A DNA stretch of 64,000 nucleotides from Rhodococcus spongiicola. GTDB lineage: Bacteria > Actinomycetota > Actinomycetes > Mycobacteriales > Mycobacteriaceae. The DNA lies in assembly GCF_004011835.1 (NCBI RefSeq), contig NZ_RKLN01000004.1, forward strand, positions 124,001 through 188,000. Reading direction: 5' to 3'. The position numbers and the translations under genes are program-made. This document shows positions 21,201 through 29,632 of the stretch, piece after piece (within the stretch, counting starts at the first letter, position 1; every line of letters starts with the position of its first letter). The notes below the pieces were generated by a model, which searched no databases, was not told the DNA's origin, and worked only from the letters and a program-made list of their open reading frames with translations.

Positions 21201-21890
21201 GTGTCGACTAGCATCACATCACTTACCCTGGAGGGTCTCGACAAGCTGTCATCGCACGCGCGGCGATGCGTCTTCTGGGAGATGGACCCAGCGGTCCGCA
21301 CCTCTCCCGAGTTCCGCGATCTTCACGATCCCGAGTTCGAGAAGGAAGCGTGGCTGTCGATGGTCATGCTCGAATGGGGATCTTGCGGCCAGGTGGCCCT
21401 GGTCGATGACAAGCCCGCGGGCTGCGCCCTGTACGCCCCACCGAGCATGGTGCCCCGAGCCGACCTGTTCCCCACCTCCCCCGTCAGCGCTGATGCCATC
21501 CTCCTGACCACGATGCGGCTCGAACCCATAGGCGAGGAACACGGCCTGGGTGCGACGCTGATCCAGGCCGCCGTCGGTGATCTCATCCGACGCGGCGTCC
21601 GAGCCCTCGAGGCGTTCGGGATTCGCGGCGTCGACGCATCCAGTGACGTCCCGGCCGCCACAGCGGCCTTGGAGTGCTCGCCGCAGGAGTGCATGATCAA
21701 CGCCGACTTCCTGGAGGACATCGGATTCGAAGTGGTCGCACCACACCACCGGTTCCCGCGCCTTCGGCTGGAACTCGACCGGGACCACCTGTGGAAGGCG
21801 GACGTCGAGGCGGCCCTGGACCGGCTCCTGGAGGTCGCATCCTTGTCGGTGGTCGATATCGGCGAAAAAAGCGCCGTGGGGGCCTGCTAG
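21201..21890 (+). CDS. GNAT-like protein of the Rv3916c type
   Basis: A 229-residue protein in the position of Rv3916c, next to parB in mycobacteria. GTG start (VSTSITSLTLEGLDKLSSHARR) with GGAGG 12 bases upstream. A GNAT-like layout is visible: CVFWEMDP, a beta-strand GQVALVDDKPAGCALYAPP, the acetyl-CoA-loop-like GEEHGLGATLIQAAVGDLIRRGVRALEAFG and the C-terminal DFLEDIGFEVVAPHHRFPRLRLEL. The substrate is unknown. It points at convergent cwlM with only 48 bases between the two stops. Confidence 0.75.
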   Translation: MSTSITSLTLEGLDKLSSHARRCVFWEMDPAVRTSPEFRDLHDPEFEKEAWLSMVMLEWGSCGQVALVDDKPAGCALYAPPSMVPRADLFPTSPVSADAILLTTMRLEPIGEEHGLGATLIQAAVGDLIRRGVRALEAFGIRGVDASSDVPAATAALECSPQECMINADFLEDIGFEVVAPHHRFPRLRLELDRDHLWKADVEAALDRLLEVASLSVVDIGEKSAVGAC

Positions 21891-21938
21891 GCCCGTTCTC
21901 GGGCCCAGGAGAACGCGGCGAGGGGTCCGGTGGTGTGC

Positions 21939-23141
21939 CTACCCGAGACGGTCGGCGCTGGACAGTTCCTCGGCGAGCAACTCGGCGAAGGTGAACGTCC
22001 CAGTGGGTGCATCGTCCTGCCCCAGGAGGTACAGGCGCTTGACCGAGATGAGGATAGCCTCGGCGATCGTGTCGCGCTGTCGAGGATCGGTGAGCACTGC
22101 GACGTCGAAATCGTTTGTGAGATAACCGATGTCGACTTGGACGGTCGGCATCTTGGTGAGCCGTAACAGATCCCAGGTTCTCCCGTGAGTCCTGCAGTCC
22201 CGCAACGGCGTTCGCGCCACAATCTCTCGCTGGATGAAACCGGTGAGGATTTGCCCGATCGTCGACGTCGATCCGTGCGAGTTGCCGAAGTGGAAGCTCG
22301 CGACACCGCTCGCGGAGGGACTGACGTGGCTGTCACACCGCAGCGCGATCATCAAGTCGGCGTCGAACTTGTTCGAGGTCTCGGCGCGCTCGGCGTCGCT
22401 GAGGTCGGCGTACTGCGGACGTGAGAGGAAGGTCTCCATGCCGGTCGCAGCCATTCGGCCCTCCAGCCGGCTCGCGAGATCCCACAGAATCTCGGCCTCG
22501 CTCATCGGGCCGCTCGGCGTGTTCACGATCGAGCCGGTATTGGGGCCACCGAGACCGGGATCGATCACGATCCGCTTGCCGCTCAGTTGCGGGCCGGATC
22601 GGCGGACCAGTTCCTGCTCGCTGATGGCGTGCGGCGAACCACCCGAGACACGGGTGCCGAGCAACTGGAGCGAGCGCAGCGTTGCGGGGCCGCAGATACC
22701 GTCGGCTGCGATGCCGATCTCACGCTGAAACGAGCTGAGCGCGTCATGGGTCTGCGGGCCGAAGTAGCCGTCGACGCGGCCGATGTAGAAGCCCAGGTCC
22801 TGCAGGCGGGTCTGGAGCGCAGCGACATCGTCGCCGTACAGCGGGGCGGACAGCTGATAGATCAGGGTGCGGGCGCCGAGCCGGTACGACGCTTCCTTGA
22901 GGGATCGATAGGTCGCCGGACCGACGATGCCATCGACAAGCAGGCCGCGCTGCTGCTGGAACGCGCGAACCGCGGAGTCGAGATGGTGATCGAACACGGC
23001 GTCGGGCGCGACCCAGTGCGAGCCCTGCACCGCTTCGCGGTGGGTGTCTGCAACTCCGTTGTGGAGGAAACCCAGGCCAGTCAAAGTACCCCGAATCTCG
23101 GCGACGGCGGGGCCGTGATCGCCGTGACGGAGTAGCTGCAT
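21939..23141 (-). CDS. cwlM: CwlM, peptidoglycan-binding pseudo-amidase and MurA regulator
   Basis: A 400-residue protein with two N-terminal peptidoglycan-binding helical domains (about 1-70 and 80-150) and an amidase_3 fold (about 185-375). It has no signal peptide, so it is cytoplasmic. Zinc-binding and catalytic positions are degenerate: the usual DPGHGG reads DPGLGG, the SLHAN-type His region reads ALRCDSH, and the late Glu reads VQVDIGYL. In mycobacteria CwlM does not cut cell wall: phosphorylated by PknB near its C-terminus it activates MurA, and it also contacts MurJ and FhaA. The Thr-rich tail PTGTFTFAELL is the likely phosphorylation region. murJ is also in this window. Confidence 0.9.
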   Translation of the reverse strand: MQLLRHGDHGPAVAEIRGTLTGLGFLHNGVADTHREAVQGSHWVAPDAVFDHHLDSAVRAFQQQRGLLVDGIVGPATYRSLKEASYRLGARTLIYQLSAPLYGDDVAALQTRLQDLGFYIGRVDGYFGPQTHDALSSFQREIGIAADGICGPATLRSLQLLGTRVSGGSPHAISEQELVRRSGPQLSGKRIVIDPGLGGPNTGSIVNTPSGPMSEAEILWDLASRLEGRMAATGMETFLSRPQYADLSDAERAETSNKFDADLMIALRCDSHVSPSASGVASFHFGNSHGSTSTIGQILTGFIQREIVARTPLRDCRTHGRTWDLLRLTKMPTVQVDIGYLTNDFDVAVLTDPRQRDTIAEAILISVKRLYLLGQDDAPTGTFTFAELLAEELSSADRLG

Positions 23142-23210
23142 GCTCGTGGCCTTTCTTTGCTGACGTCGTTCGATTCTCTCAGACCGTTCCGGGCGGTCGG
23201 CAGTCTAGTA

Positions 23211-23258
23211 GGCCACAGTGTGACAAGGCTGTAGTGGCGGTCAGGTCACACTGTGGCC
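23211..23258. terminator. inverted repeat between trxA and cwlM
   Basis: A perfect 14-bp inverted repeat (GGCCACAGTGTGAC) with a 20-base loop, 38 bases past the trxA stop and upstream of cwlM. It may terminate trxBA transcription or be an operator for cwlM. Confidence 0.6.
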
Positions 23259-23295
23259 GAATCGAGGCCCGCGGGCCGAGCGGAGCGGGGTGGGA

Positions 23296-23619
23296 TCAGA
23301 GCACGTCGGCGAGATCCTTGAGGAGGGCTGCCTTGCCCTTCGCGCCGACGATCGTCTTCACGGGCTCGCCGCCCTGGAAGAGGATCATCGTCGGGATCGA
23401 CATCACCTGGAAGTCGCGGGCTGCGCCGGGGTTCTGGTCGATGTCCAGCTTCGCGACCGTGAGCTTGTCGGCGTGCTCGCCGGCGATCTCGTCGAGCACC
23501 GGGGCCACCATCTTGCATGGGCCGCACCAGGTGGCCCAAAAGTCGACGAGCACGGGCTTCTCGGAATCGAGAACCTCCTGCTTGAACGAGTCGTCATTGA
23601 TCGTGATTGTGTTCGCCAC
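23296..23619 (-). CDS. trxA: thioredoxin
   Basis: A 107-residue thioredoxin with active site WCGPCK at residues 31-36, preceded by PVLVDFWAT and followed by the cis-Pro loop SIPTMILF. GTG start after AGGAGG. It reduces protein disulfides with electrons from the adjacent TrxB. The trxB-trxA spacing is 46 bases; the cwlM-trxA-trxB order matches mycobacteria. Confidence 0.96.
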   Translation of the reverse strand: MANTITINDDSFKQEVLDSEKPVLVDFWATWCGPCKMVAPVLDEIAGEHADKLTVAKLDIDQNPGAARDFQVMSIPTMILFQGGEPVKTIVGAKGKAALLKDLADVL

Positions 23620-23665
23620 GGATCCTCCTGGATCTTGAGTAGAAGACGGCTGGACGGGGTACAGA

Positions 23666-24649
23666 TCAGGCGTCGACGGGCTTACCGGCGGCGGCGAGGG
23701 TGTTCGCGGTTATCTCACCCTGCTCGGCCAGCCAGCGCTCGGCGTCGATCGACGCCGAGCAGCCGGTCCCAGCGGCCGTGATCGCCTGACGGTAGGTGTG
23801 GTCCACCAGGTCACCGGCGGCGAAGACACCCTCGACCGAGGTCGTGGTGGTCGGCGACTGCACCGTCACGTAGCCGGCCGCGTCGAGGTCCACCTGGCCC
23901 TTGACGAGTTCGCTACGCGGATCGTGGCCGATCGCGACGAACATGCCGGTGACATCCAGCGTCGACTGTTCGCCAGTGACGGTGTCGCGAATCACCAGGC
24001 CGGTGACGCTGTTCTCGCCCAGTACCTCGACCGGAACGGCGTTGGTCACGAAGCGGATCTTCTCGTTCGCCTTGGCGCGCTCGAGCATGATGCGCGACGC
24101 GCGGAACTCCTCACGACGGTGCACCAGTGTGACACTGCGAGCGAACTTGGTCAGGAAGGTGGCCTCCTCCATTGCGGAGTCACCACCGCCGACGACGACG
24201 ATGTCCTGGTCACGGAAGAAGAAGCCGTCGCATGTCGCGCAGGCACTCACGCCACGGCCGAGGAGCCTCTCCTCGCCGGGGATGCCGAGATAGCGGGCGG
24301 CAGCGCCCATCGCCAGGATGATCGCGCGGGCGTAGTAGGTCTCGCCGTTCGCGACCACCTTCTTGACCGGACCGTCCAGCTCGATCTCCTCGACGTCCTC
24401 GGTACGGATGTCGGTGCCGAAGCGCTTGGCCTGCTCCCGCATCTCCTCCATCAGATCCGGGCCCATGATGCCCTCACGGAAGCCCGGGAAGTTCTCGACC
24501 TCGGTGGTGGTCATCAGTGCTCCGCCGAACTGCGTGCCCTCGAACAAGAGGGGCTGGAGTTCCGCGCGGGCGGCATATACGCCGGCGGTGTATCCGGCGG
24601 GTCCCGAGCCGACAATGATGAGGTCACGGACCGTGGTCGGAGTAGTCAT
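23666..24649 (-). CDS. trxB: thioredoxin reductase
   Basis: A 327-residue FAD/NADPH thioredoxin reductase. The FAD site is [18 protein letters not shown] at the N-terminus, the redox pair is CATC in [11 protein letters not shown] near residue 140, the NADPH site is [12 protein letters not shown], and the C-terminal FAD motif is [23 protein letters not shown]. In mycobacteria sigM follows trxB2 almost directly; here about 7.6 kb separates it from the sigM locus. Confidence 0.97.
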   Translation of the reverse strand: MTTPTTVRDLIIVGSGPAGYTAGVYAARAELQPLLFEGTQFGGALMTTTEVENFPGFREGIMGPDLMEEMREQAKRFGTDIRTEDVEEIELDGPVKKVVANGETYYARAIILAMGAAARYLGIPGEERLLGRGVSACATCDGFFFRDQDIVVVGGGDSAMEEATFLTKFARSVTLVHRREEFRASRIMLERAKANEKIRFVTNAVPVEVLGENSVTGLVIRDTVTGEQSTLDVTGMFVAIGHDPRSELVKGQVDLDAAGYVTVQSPTTTTSVEGVFAAGDLVDHTYRQAITAAGTGCSASIDAERWLAEQGEITANTLAAAGKPVDA

Positions 24650-24816
24650 GCGGGCCTTTCCTGTCCTCTGGGGCCGTCCGGTGGACAGCTTTCGTTGCTG
24701 CGGTCACGCGGGTTCAACGCTGACGATGTACCTCGCGGGGTTGGTCAGCTCAACACCAGATTAGTTGGTGTTGTTCCCGGGGTTCCCGGGGACGCACACG
24801 ACCGACCGCGTAGAAC

Positions 24817-24830
24817 GTTTCACGTGGAAC
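24817..24830. promoter_or_regulatory. parS: outlying parS-like site
   Basis: GTTTCACGTGGAAC, identical in sequence to the rsmG sites, about 6 kb from the main cluster and upstream of trxB. Confidence 0.8.
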
Positions 24831-25065
24831 CGCCGATGTGTACTGGGTCATACCAGGGCGGACCGGTGCTGGGACCTTCGGCGGGAGCGGATCGACGTTC
24901 CCCACATGGGCGTGCCGCGCGGCCGGATGCTGGACATGAACTCGGTCAGCGCGTCGGACGGGAGGCGAACATCGTCGTGCAGTCCTGCGGCTGCCCGCAG
25001 CTCCGGTGATCGCAGTAGCGACTTCGCCGAGCGGCGGGACCTGGGCGCCTCGCCGCCGTCCGACT

Positions 25066-25147
25066 CTCGATAGGCCCTGCTCGATAGGCCCTGCTCGATA
25101 GGCCCTGCTCGATAGGCCCTGCTCGATAGGCCCTGCTCGATAGGCCC
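25066..25147. repeat. six tandem copies of a 14-bp unit
   Basis: CTCGATAGGCCCTG is repeated at 25066, 25080, 25094, 25108, 25122 and 25136, the last copy truncated at its end. The copies are otherwise exact, suggesting recent slippage and a variable-number locus. Each carries a CTCGATAG core. It lies in non-coding DNA. Confidence 0.93.
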
Positions 25148-25411
25148 CTATTGATGTCGCTCCACCACAGATGCGGTCGTTGGCAGTCGAGGTGTGGCTT
25201 CGGATCCTCGAGTGAGCTGGTCGCCGTCGCGGACCACCGCGCACCAACTGGAGCTGTAATCCGTTGTCCAGCATCTATTCCCAAGAAACTACCGTCCCCA
25301 CCGGTGCGCTTCGCTGGGGAGTCGTGCGCACTCCGTCTCTAGCCGGTCCCTCGCGCGTGCAGTGGCGGGGTATGTGCAAATGGGCGGAAAGCCCAGTTGC
25401 ATCGGGTTTGT

Positions 25412-25508
25412 GGTTGTTAGCCTCATTTCGGCTGGTGTCTGGGTCCGGCCGCCGATTTGTGTCACTGCATGGCCTGTGCGTCTTGTTCCTCTGCGGTGGG
25501 AGAGAAAT
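25412..25508 (+). promoter_or_regulatory. conserved leader of beta-propeller gene 1
   Basis: The element TTGTTAGCCT lies with TAGCCT at 25418, 91 bases before the GTG. TAGCCT fits a TAnnnT -10 box with an upstream TG, and the downstream 80 bases end in GGTGGGAGAGAAAT, the ribosome binding site. The same element and near-same distance precede all five genes. Confidence 0.6.
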
Positions 25509-26657
25509 GTGAATTGGCTCAGTGATTTTCGTGGTCCACGCGTAGCCGGGGGACGTGCCGCGCGTCTGGTGTTGGGCGCGGCGGCTGTTTCGGCGACGGT
25601 GCTGGGTGTGGCCGGGGTGGGGAACGCGGCAGCGGACACGGTCATCGACACCATCGCGGTTGGGGACTCCCCTAACGGGGTCGCTGTGTCTCCCTTCGGG
25701 TCCCGCGCCTACGTAGTCAACCGCGGTGACAATTCGGTGTCGGTGATCAGCAGATTCACGAACACAGTGGGCGACACCATCGCGGTTGGGGACTTCCCGG
25801 TCGGGGTGGCTGTGTCGCCTTCCGGGTCCCGTGTCTACGTCACCAACCAAGTCGACGGCACGGTGTCGGTGATCAGCACCTTCACGAATACGGTGATCGA
25901 TGTCGTCACGGTAGGGATCGGACCGTCCGGTGTGGCGGCGAGCCCGGACGGGTCCCGTGTCTACGTCACCAACAGTGGCGACGACACGGTGTCGGTGATC
26001 GACACCGTCACGAACACCGAGGTCGATGCCGTCACGGTGGGGGACGCCCCGAACGTGCTGGCGGTGAGCCCGGACGGGTCCCGCGTCTACGCTTCCAACG
26101 CGTTCGACGGCACGGTTTCGGTGATCGAGACCGTCGGCAACACCGTCATCGATACCGTCACGGTCGGGGCCGGAGCGTTCGGTGTGGCGGTAACTCCGGA
26201 CGGGTCCCGGGTCTACGTCACCAACGCGTTCGACGACACGGTGTCGGTGATCGCGACTGCCACGAACATGGTGGTCGATACCGTCACGGTCGGAGACCTC
26301 CCGCAGGGGGTGACGGTGGCCCCGGAGGGGTTCCGAGTGTATGTCGCCAACGGTATTGATGAAACGGTGTCGGTGGTCGAGACCAGCGGCAACACCGTGG
26401 TCGAGACGATTCCGGTGGGAAGCGACGCGTTCGGTGTGGCGGCGAGTCCGGACGGGTCCCGCGTCTACGTCACCAACCGTTCGGACGACACGGTGTCGGT
26501 GATCGCCGTCCATAAGTGCCTCGGATCGCTGTGTATCGACACCGGGTCCCTGGTCGGTGGTGGTTCGCTGGTGGGTGCCAGATCGCTAGGAAGCGGTTCG
26601 TTGGCCAGCGGTGGGTCGTTGGCGGGCGTCACTTCGACAGGCAGCTCTACCAGCTGA
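25509..26657 (+). CDS. secreted seven-bladed YVTN beta-propeller protein 1
   Basis: A 382-residue protein starting at GTG (MNWLSDFRGP), 4 bases after GGGAGAG-type sequence; a longer frame upstream runs through the leader and is not used. A Sec signal peptide (RAARLVLGAAAVSATVLGVAGVG, cleavage near NAAA-DT) precedes seven repeats of about 42 residues with the pattern DTVTVG..P.GVAVSPDGSRVYVTN..DGTVSVI. This is the YVTN/YncE beta-propeller type. After the last blade come HKCLGSLC and a Gly/Ser/Leu-rich tail with repeated GSL. The fold suggests binding to surface partners; no enzymatic residues are evident. Blade 4 (EVDAVTVGDAPN) is shared only with protein 2, its closest paralogue. Confidence 0.88.
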   Translation: MNWLSDFRGPRVAGGRAARLVLGAAAVSATVLGVAGVGNAAADTVIDTIAVGDSPNGVAVSPFGSRAYVVNRGDNSVSVISRFTNTVGDTIAVGDFPVGVAVSPSGSRVYVTNQVDGTVSVISTFTNTVIDVVTVGIGPSGVAASPDGSRVYVTNSGDDTVSVIDTVTNTEVDAVTVGDAPNVLAVSPDGSRVYASNAFDGTVSVIETVGNTVIDTVTVGAGAFGVAVTPDGSRVYVTNAFDDTVSVIATATNMVVDTVTVGDLPQGVTVAPEGFRVYVANGIDETVSVVETSGNTVVETIPVGSDAFGVAASPDGSRVYVTNRSDDTVSVIAVHKCLGSLCIDTGSLVGGGSLVGARSLGSGSLASGGSLAGVTSTGSSTS

Positions 26658-26761
26658 TTCTGGTAGTTAGGCTGACAACGACTTCACTACTACCGCAACC
26701 GGTCTGGCGGCACATCGGTTGTGTGTGGCCTGCGGCGAGTCTCCGATTGCATCGGGATTGT

Positions 26762-26857
26762 CCTTGTTAGCCTCCCATCGGCTGGCGTCTAGGTCCGGCC
26801 GCCGGTTGTCAACCTGCAAGGCCTGTCCGTTTTGTTCCTCATTGGTAGGAGAGAAAT
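26762..26857 (+). promoter_or_regulatory. conserved leader of beta-propeller gene 2
   Basis: TTGTTAGCCT with TAGCCT at 26768, exactly 90 bases before GTG. The middle is more diverged than in leaders 3-5, but GTTTTGTTCCTC and GGAGAGAAAT are kept. Confidence 0.6.
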
Positions 26858-28009
26858 GTGAATTGGCTCAGGGACTCTCATTCTCTACGTGCGGTCGGCA
26901 GGCGTGCTGCTCGTCTGACGCTGGGTACGGCAGCTGTTTCCGTGATGGTGCTGGGTGCGGGCGCCATGGGGGCATCGGTCGCGGCAGCGGACACCGTCAT
27001 CGACACCGTCCCGGTCGGGAACACACCGATCGGGGTGGCAGTGACCCCGGACGGGTCCCGGGCCTACGTCACCAATTTTCTGGATGACTCGGTGTCGGTG
27101 ATCAGCACTTTCACGAACACGGTGGTCGATACCGTTGCGGTCGGGACCTTCCCGGTCGGCGCGGCGGTGACCCCGAACGGATCCCACGTCTACGTCGCGA
27201 ACGCTTCTGACGGCACGGTGTCGGTGATCAGCACTTTCACGAACACGGTGGTCGATACCGTCATGGTGGAGTCCGGTCCGTCCGGTGTGGCCGTGAGCCC
27301 GGACGGGTCCGAGGTCTACGTCGCCAACAGCAACAGCGATTCGGTGTCAGTGATCGACACTGGTACGAACACCGAGGTCGATACCGTCACGGTCGGAGAT
27401 GCCCCGAACGAACTGGCAGTCACCCCGGACGGGTCCCATGTCTACGTTGCCAACAATAGTGTCGGCACGGTATCGGTGATCGAGACCGCCGGCAACACCG
27501 TCGACGATACCGTCACGGTCGGGAACCTCCCCCGGGGTGTGGCGGTGACCCCGGATGGGTCCCGTGTGTACGTCGCAAACCTGTCCGACGGCACGGTGTC
27601 GGTGATCGACATCGGCACGAACATGGTGGTAGACACCGTCCCGGTCGGGAACTCCCCGGTCGGAGTGGCGGTGACCCCGGACGGGTCCCGGGTCTACGTC
27701 ACGAACGGTGTCGACGGCACAGTGGATGTGATCGCGACCTCCGGCAACACTGTCATCGACGCTGTCACGGTGGGGGGCGGACCGTCCGGTGTGGCGGTGA
27801 CCCCAAATGGATTCCGTGTCTTCGTCACCAACCGCCTTGACGACACCGTGTCGGTGATCGCCGTCGAGAGGTGCCTCGGATCGCTGTGTATCGAGACTGG
27901 GTCCCTCGTCGGCGCCGGCTCGCTGGTGGGTGCCGGCTCACTCGGCAGCGGTTCTTTGGCCGGCGCGGGTTCGTTGGCTGGTGGTTCGACGGGCAGCACT
28001 ACGAGCTGA
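26858..28009 (+). CDS. secreted seven-bladed YVTN beta-propeller protein 2
   Basis: A 383-residue paralogue. GTG start (MNWLRDSHSLRAVGRRAARL), signal peptide to about residue 43 (GASVAAA-DT), seven blades and the C-terminal ERCLGSLC motif. The tail is the clearest example of a GSL repeat (GSLVGAGSLVGAGSLGSGSL) and ends TGSTTS. Blade 3 has a variant VESGPSG and SNSDSVSV, so it is less homogenised than proteins 3-5. Its 1349-base distance from gene 1 and 1389-base distance to gene 3 fit unequal tandem duplication. Confidence 0.88.
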   Translation: MNWLRDSHSLRAVGRRAARLTLGTAAVSVMVLGAGAMGASVAAADTVIDTVPVGNTPIGVAVTPDGSRAYVTNFLDDSVSVISTFTNTVVDTVAVGTFPVGAAVTPNGSHVYVANASDGTVSVISTFTNTVVDTVMVESGPSGVAVSPDGSEVYVANSNSDSVSVIDTGTNTEVDTVTVGDAPNELAVTPDGSHVYVANNSVGTVSVIETAGNTVDDTVTVGNLPRGVAVTPDGSRVYVANLSDGTVSVIDIGTNMVVDTVPVGNSPVGVAVTPDGSRVYVTNGVDGTVDVIATSGNTVIDAVTVGGGPSGVAVTPNGFRVFVTNRLDDTVSVIAVERCLGSLCIETGSLVGAGSLVGAGSLGSGSLAGAGSLAGGSTGSTTS

Positions 28010-28034
28010 TACCGCCACCTAGGTGAGCTGACGT

Positions 28035-28063
28035 GCCGTCACCTCGAGGGTAGGGGTGGCGGC
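28035..28063 (+). terminator. terminator after beta-propeller gene 2
   Basis: GCCGTCACC pairs with GGTGGCGGC (one G-U) across an 11-base loop, 25 bases after the stop. The same hairpin in longer form follows genes 3, 4 and 5. Confidence 0.6.
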
Positions 28064-28150
28064 GCTCCAGGTTCGTTGACCGGTCTGTTGCAGCGACCGG
28101 GATGGCGCGTGTGTGGGGTTTCGGTGTTTCTCCGGGGGTTTCGGCGTGGT

Positions 28151-28246
28151 GGTTGTTAGCCTCCCCCGGTCCGGTGTCTGGTCCGGGTGCCGGTTTGTGT
28201 CACTGCATGACCTGTCCGTTTTGTTCTTCTACCGTGGGAGAGAAAC
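28151..28246 (+). promoter_or_regulatory. conserved leader of beta-propeller gene 3
   Basis: TTGTTAGCCT with TAGCCT at 28157, 90 bases before GTG. About 45 bases upstream a further block (GGTTTCGGTGTTTCTCCGGG) is shared with leaders 4 and 5. Confidence 0.62.
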
Positions 28247-29401
28247 GTGAATTGGTTCAGTGGTTTACGAGAACGCCGCACCATCGCGGGGCGTGCGACG
28301 CGTCTGGTGTTCGGTGTGGCAGCGGTGCCGGTGATGGTGCTGGGTGTGGCCGGTATGGGTGCGGGGGCCGCGGCCGCGGACACTGTCATCGACACCATTC
28401 CGGTCGGGGCCGATCCGGTCGCGGTGGCTGTGTCCCCCCTCGGGGCTCGCGCCTACGTTGCGAACAGCGGTGACGGCACGGTGTCGGTGGTGGACACCGT
28501 CTCGAACTCGGTGGTCGACACCATCCCGGTAGGAAACAGTCCGTTCGGGGTGGCGGTGTCCCCGCTCGGGGCTCGCGCCTACGTCGCCAACCAGGGTGAC
28601 GGCACAGTGGATGTGATCGCCACCTTCACGAATACGGTGGTCGACACCATTACGGTCGGGTCTGGCCCGGCCGGGGTGGCGGTGTCCCCGCTCGGGGCTC
28701 GCGCCTACGTCGCCAACCAGGCTGAGGGCACGGTCGATGTGATCGACACCTTCACGAATACGGTGGTCGACACCATTACGGTCGGGTCTGGCCCGTTCGG
28801 GGTGGCGGTGTCCCCGTTCGGATCCCGCGTCTACGTCACCAACCAGCTCGGCGGCACGGTGTCGGTGATCGACGCCTTCACGAACGCGGTGGTCGACACC
28901 ATTACGGTCGGGGCCAACCCCGTCGGGGTGGCTGTGAACCCGTCCGGGTCCCGCGTCTACGTTGCGAACCAGCTCGGCGGCACGGTGTCGGTGATCGACA
29001 CCGCCACGAACGCTGTCATCGATACCGTCACGGTCGGGGTGTTCCCCAGGGGCGTGGTGGTCACCCCGGACGTGTCCCGCGTTTACGTCACCAACAGCGG
29101 TGACGGCACGGTGGATGTGATCGACACCGGCACGAACGCGGTGATCGACACAATCACGGTCGGGGACGACCCGTTCGCGGCGGCGGTGAACCGGGACGGG
29201 TCCCGCGTCTACGTCGCCAACGCCGGTGACGGCACGGTGTCGGTGATCGCCGTGGAGAAGTGCCCGGGCTCATTGTGCTTCGGTGCCGGTTCGTTCGCGG
29301 GCGCCGGGGCCGGGTCGACGGGCAGTGCCGGTTCTGCGGGTACGGGGTCGTTCGCGGGTGCCGGGGCCGGTGCCGGGTCGGCCGGCAGCGCTACCAGCTG
29401 A
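28247..29401 (+). CDS. secreted seven-bladed YVTN beta-propeller protein 3
   Basis: A 384-residue paralogue: GTG start (MNWFSGLRERRTIAGRATRL), signal peptide ending GAAAA-DT near residue 45, seven blades of 42 residues, and a tail after EKCPGSLC that is Gly/Ala/Ser-rich (GAGAGSTGSAGSAGTGSFAG). Several blades have DVIDTFTNTVVDTITVG in nearly identical DNA, a sign of internal conversion. Proteins 3, 4 and 5 form one subgroup by signal peptide and tail. Own leader and own terminator. Confidence 0.88.
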   Translation: MNWFSGLRERRTIAGRATRLVFGVAAVPVMVLGVAGMGAGAAAADTVIDTIPVGADPVAVAVSPLGARAYVANSGDGTVSVVDTVSNSVVDTIPVGNSPFGVAVSPLGARAYVANQGDGTVDVIATFTNTVVDTITVGSGPAGVAVSPLGARAYVANQAEGTVDVIDTFTNTVVDTITVGSGPFGVAVSPFGSRVYVTNQLGGTVSVIDAFTNAVVDTITVGANPVGVAVNPSGSRVYVANQLGGTVSVIDTATNAVIDTVTVGVFPRGVVVTPDVSRVYVTNSGDGTVDVIDTGTNAVIDTITVGDDPFAAAVNRDGSRVYVANAGDGTVSVIAVEKCPGSLCFGAGSFAGAGAGSTGSAGSAGTGSFAGAGAGAGSAGSATS

Positions 29402-29422
29402 ACCGCCACCTAGGTGACCTGA

Positions 29423-29456
29423 GGCGCCGTCACCCCAGTGTGGGGGTGGCGGCGCC
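29423..29456 (+). terminator. terminator after beta-propeller gene 3
   Basis: GGCGCCGTCACCCC pairs with GGGGTGGCGGCGCC (14 bp, one G-U, 6-base loop), 22 bases after the stop. Confidence 0.8.
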
Positions 29457-29536
29457 CAACTCCATTGCCCGATCTGCTGCAGCCGGACTAGTGCTTGTGC
29501 TGGGTTTCGGTGTTTCTCCGGGTGTTTCGGGGTTGT

Positions 29537-29632
29537 GGTTGTTAGCCTCCCCGCGTCCGGCGTCTGGTCCGGGTGCCAGTTTGTGTCACTGCATTGCCTG
29601 TCCGTTTTGTTCTTCGACCGTGGGAGAGAAAC
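29537..29632 (+). promoter_or_regulatory. conserved leader of beta-propeller gene 4
   Basis: TTGTTAGCCT with TAGCCT at 29543, 90 bases before GTG; nearly identical to leader 5. Confidence 0.62.

Larger units (their letters stand above)
24650..25508. other. gene-free junction upstream of the beta-propeller array
   Basis: An 859-base stretch with no gene I can support. It holds a parS-like site at 24817, a six-copy 14-bp tandem repeat at 25066, and from about 25400 the first copy of the leader that precedes every beta-propeller gene. It also marks the edge where the conserved trxB-sigM order has been interrupted. Confidence 0.6.

Noticed and set aside
25066-25147. Tandem 14-bp repeats as a CRISPR array
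   Set aside because: Units are contiguous with no spacers and far shorter than CRISPR repeats; no cas genes in the window. The same holds for the repeats at 6832, 59252 and 62370.
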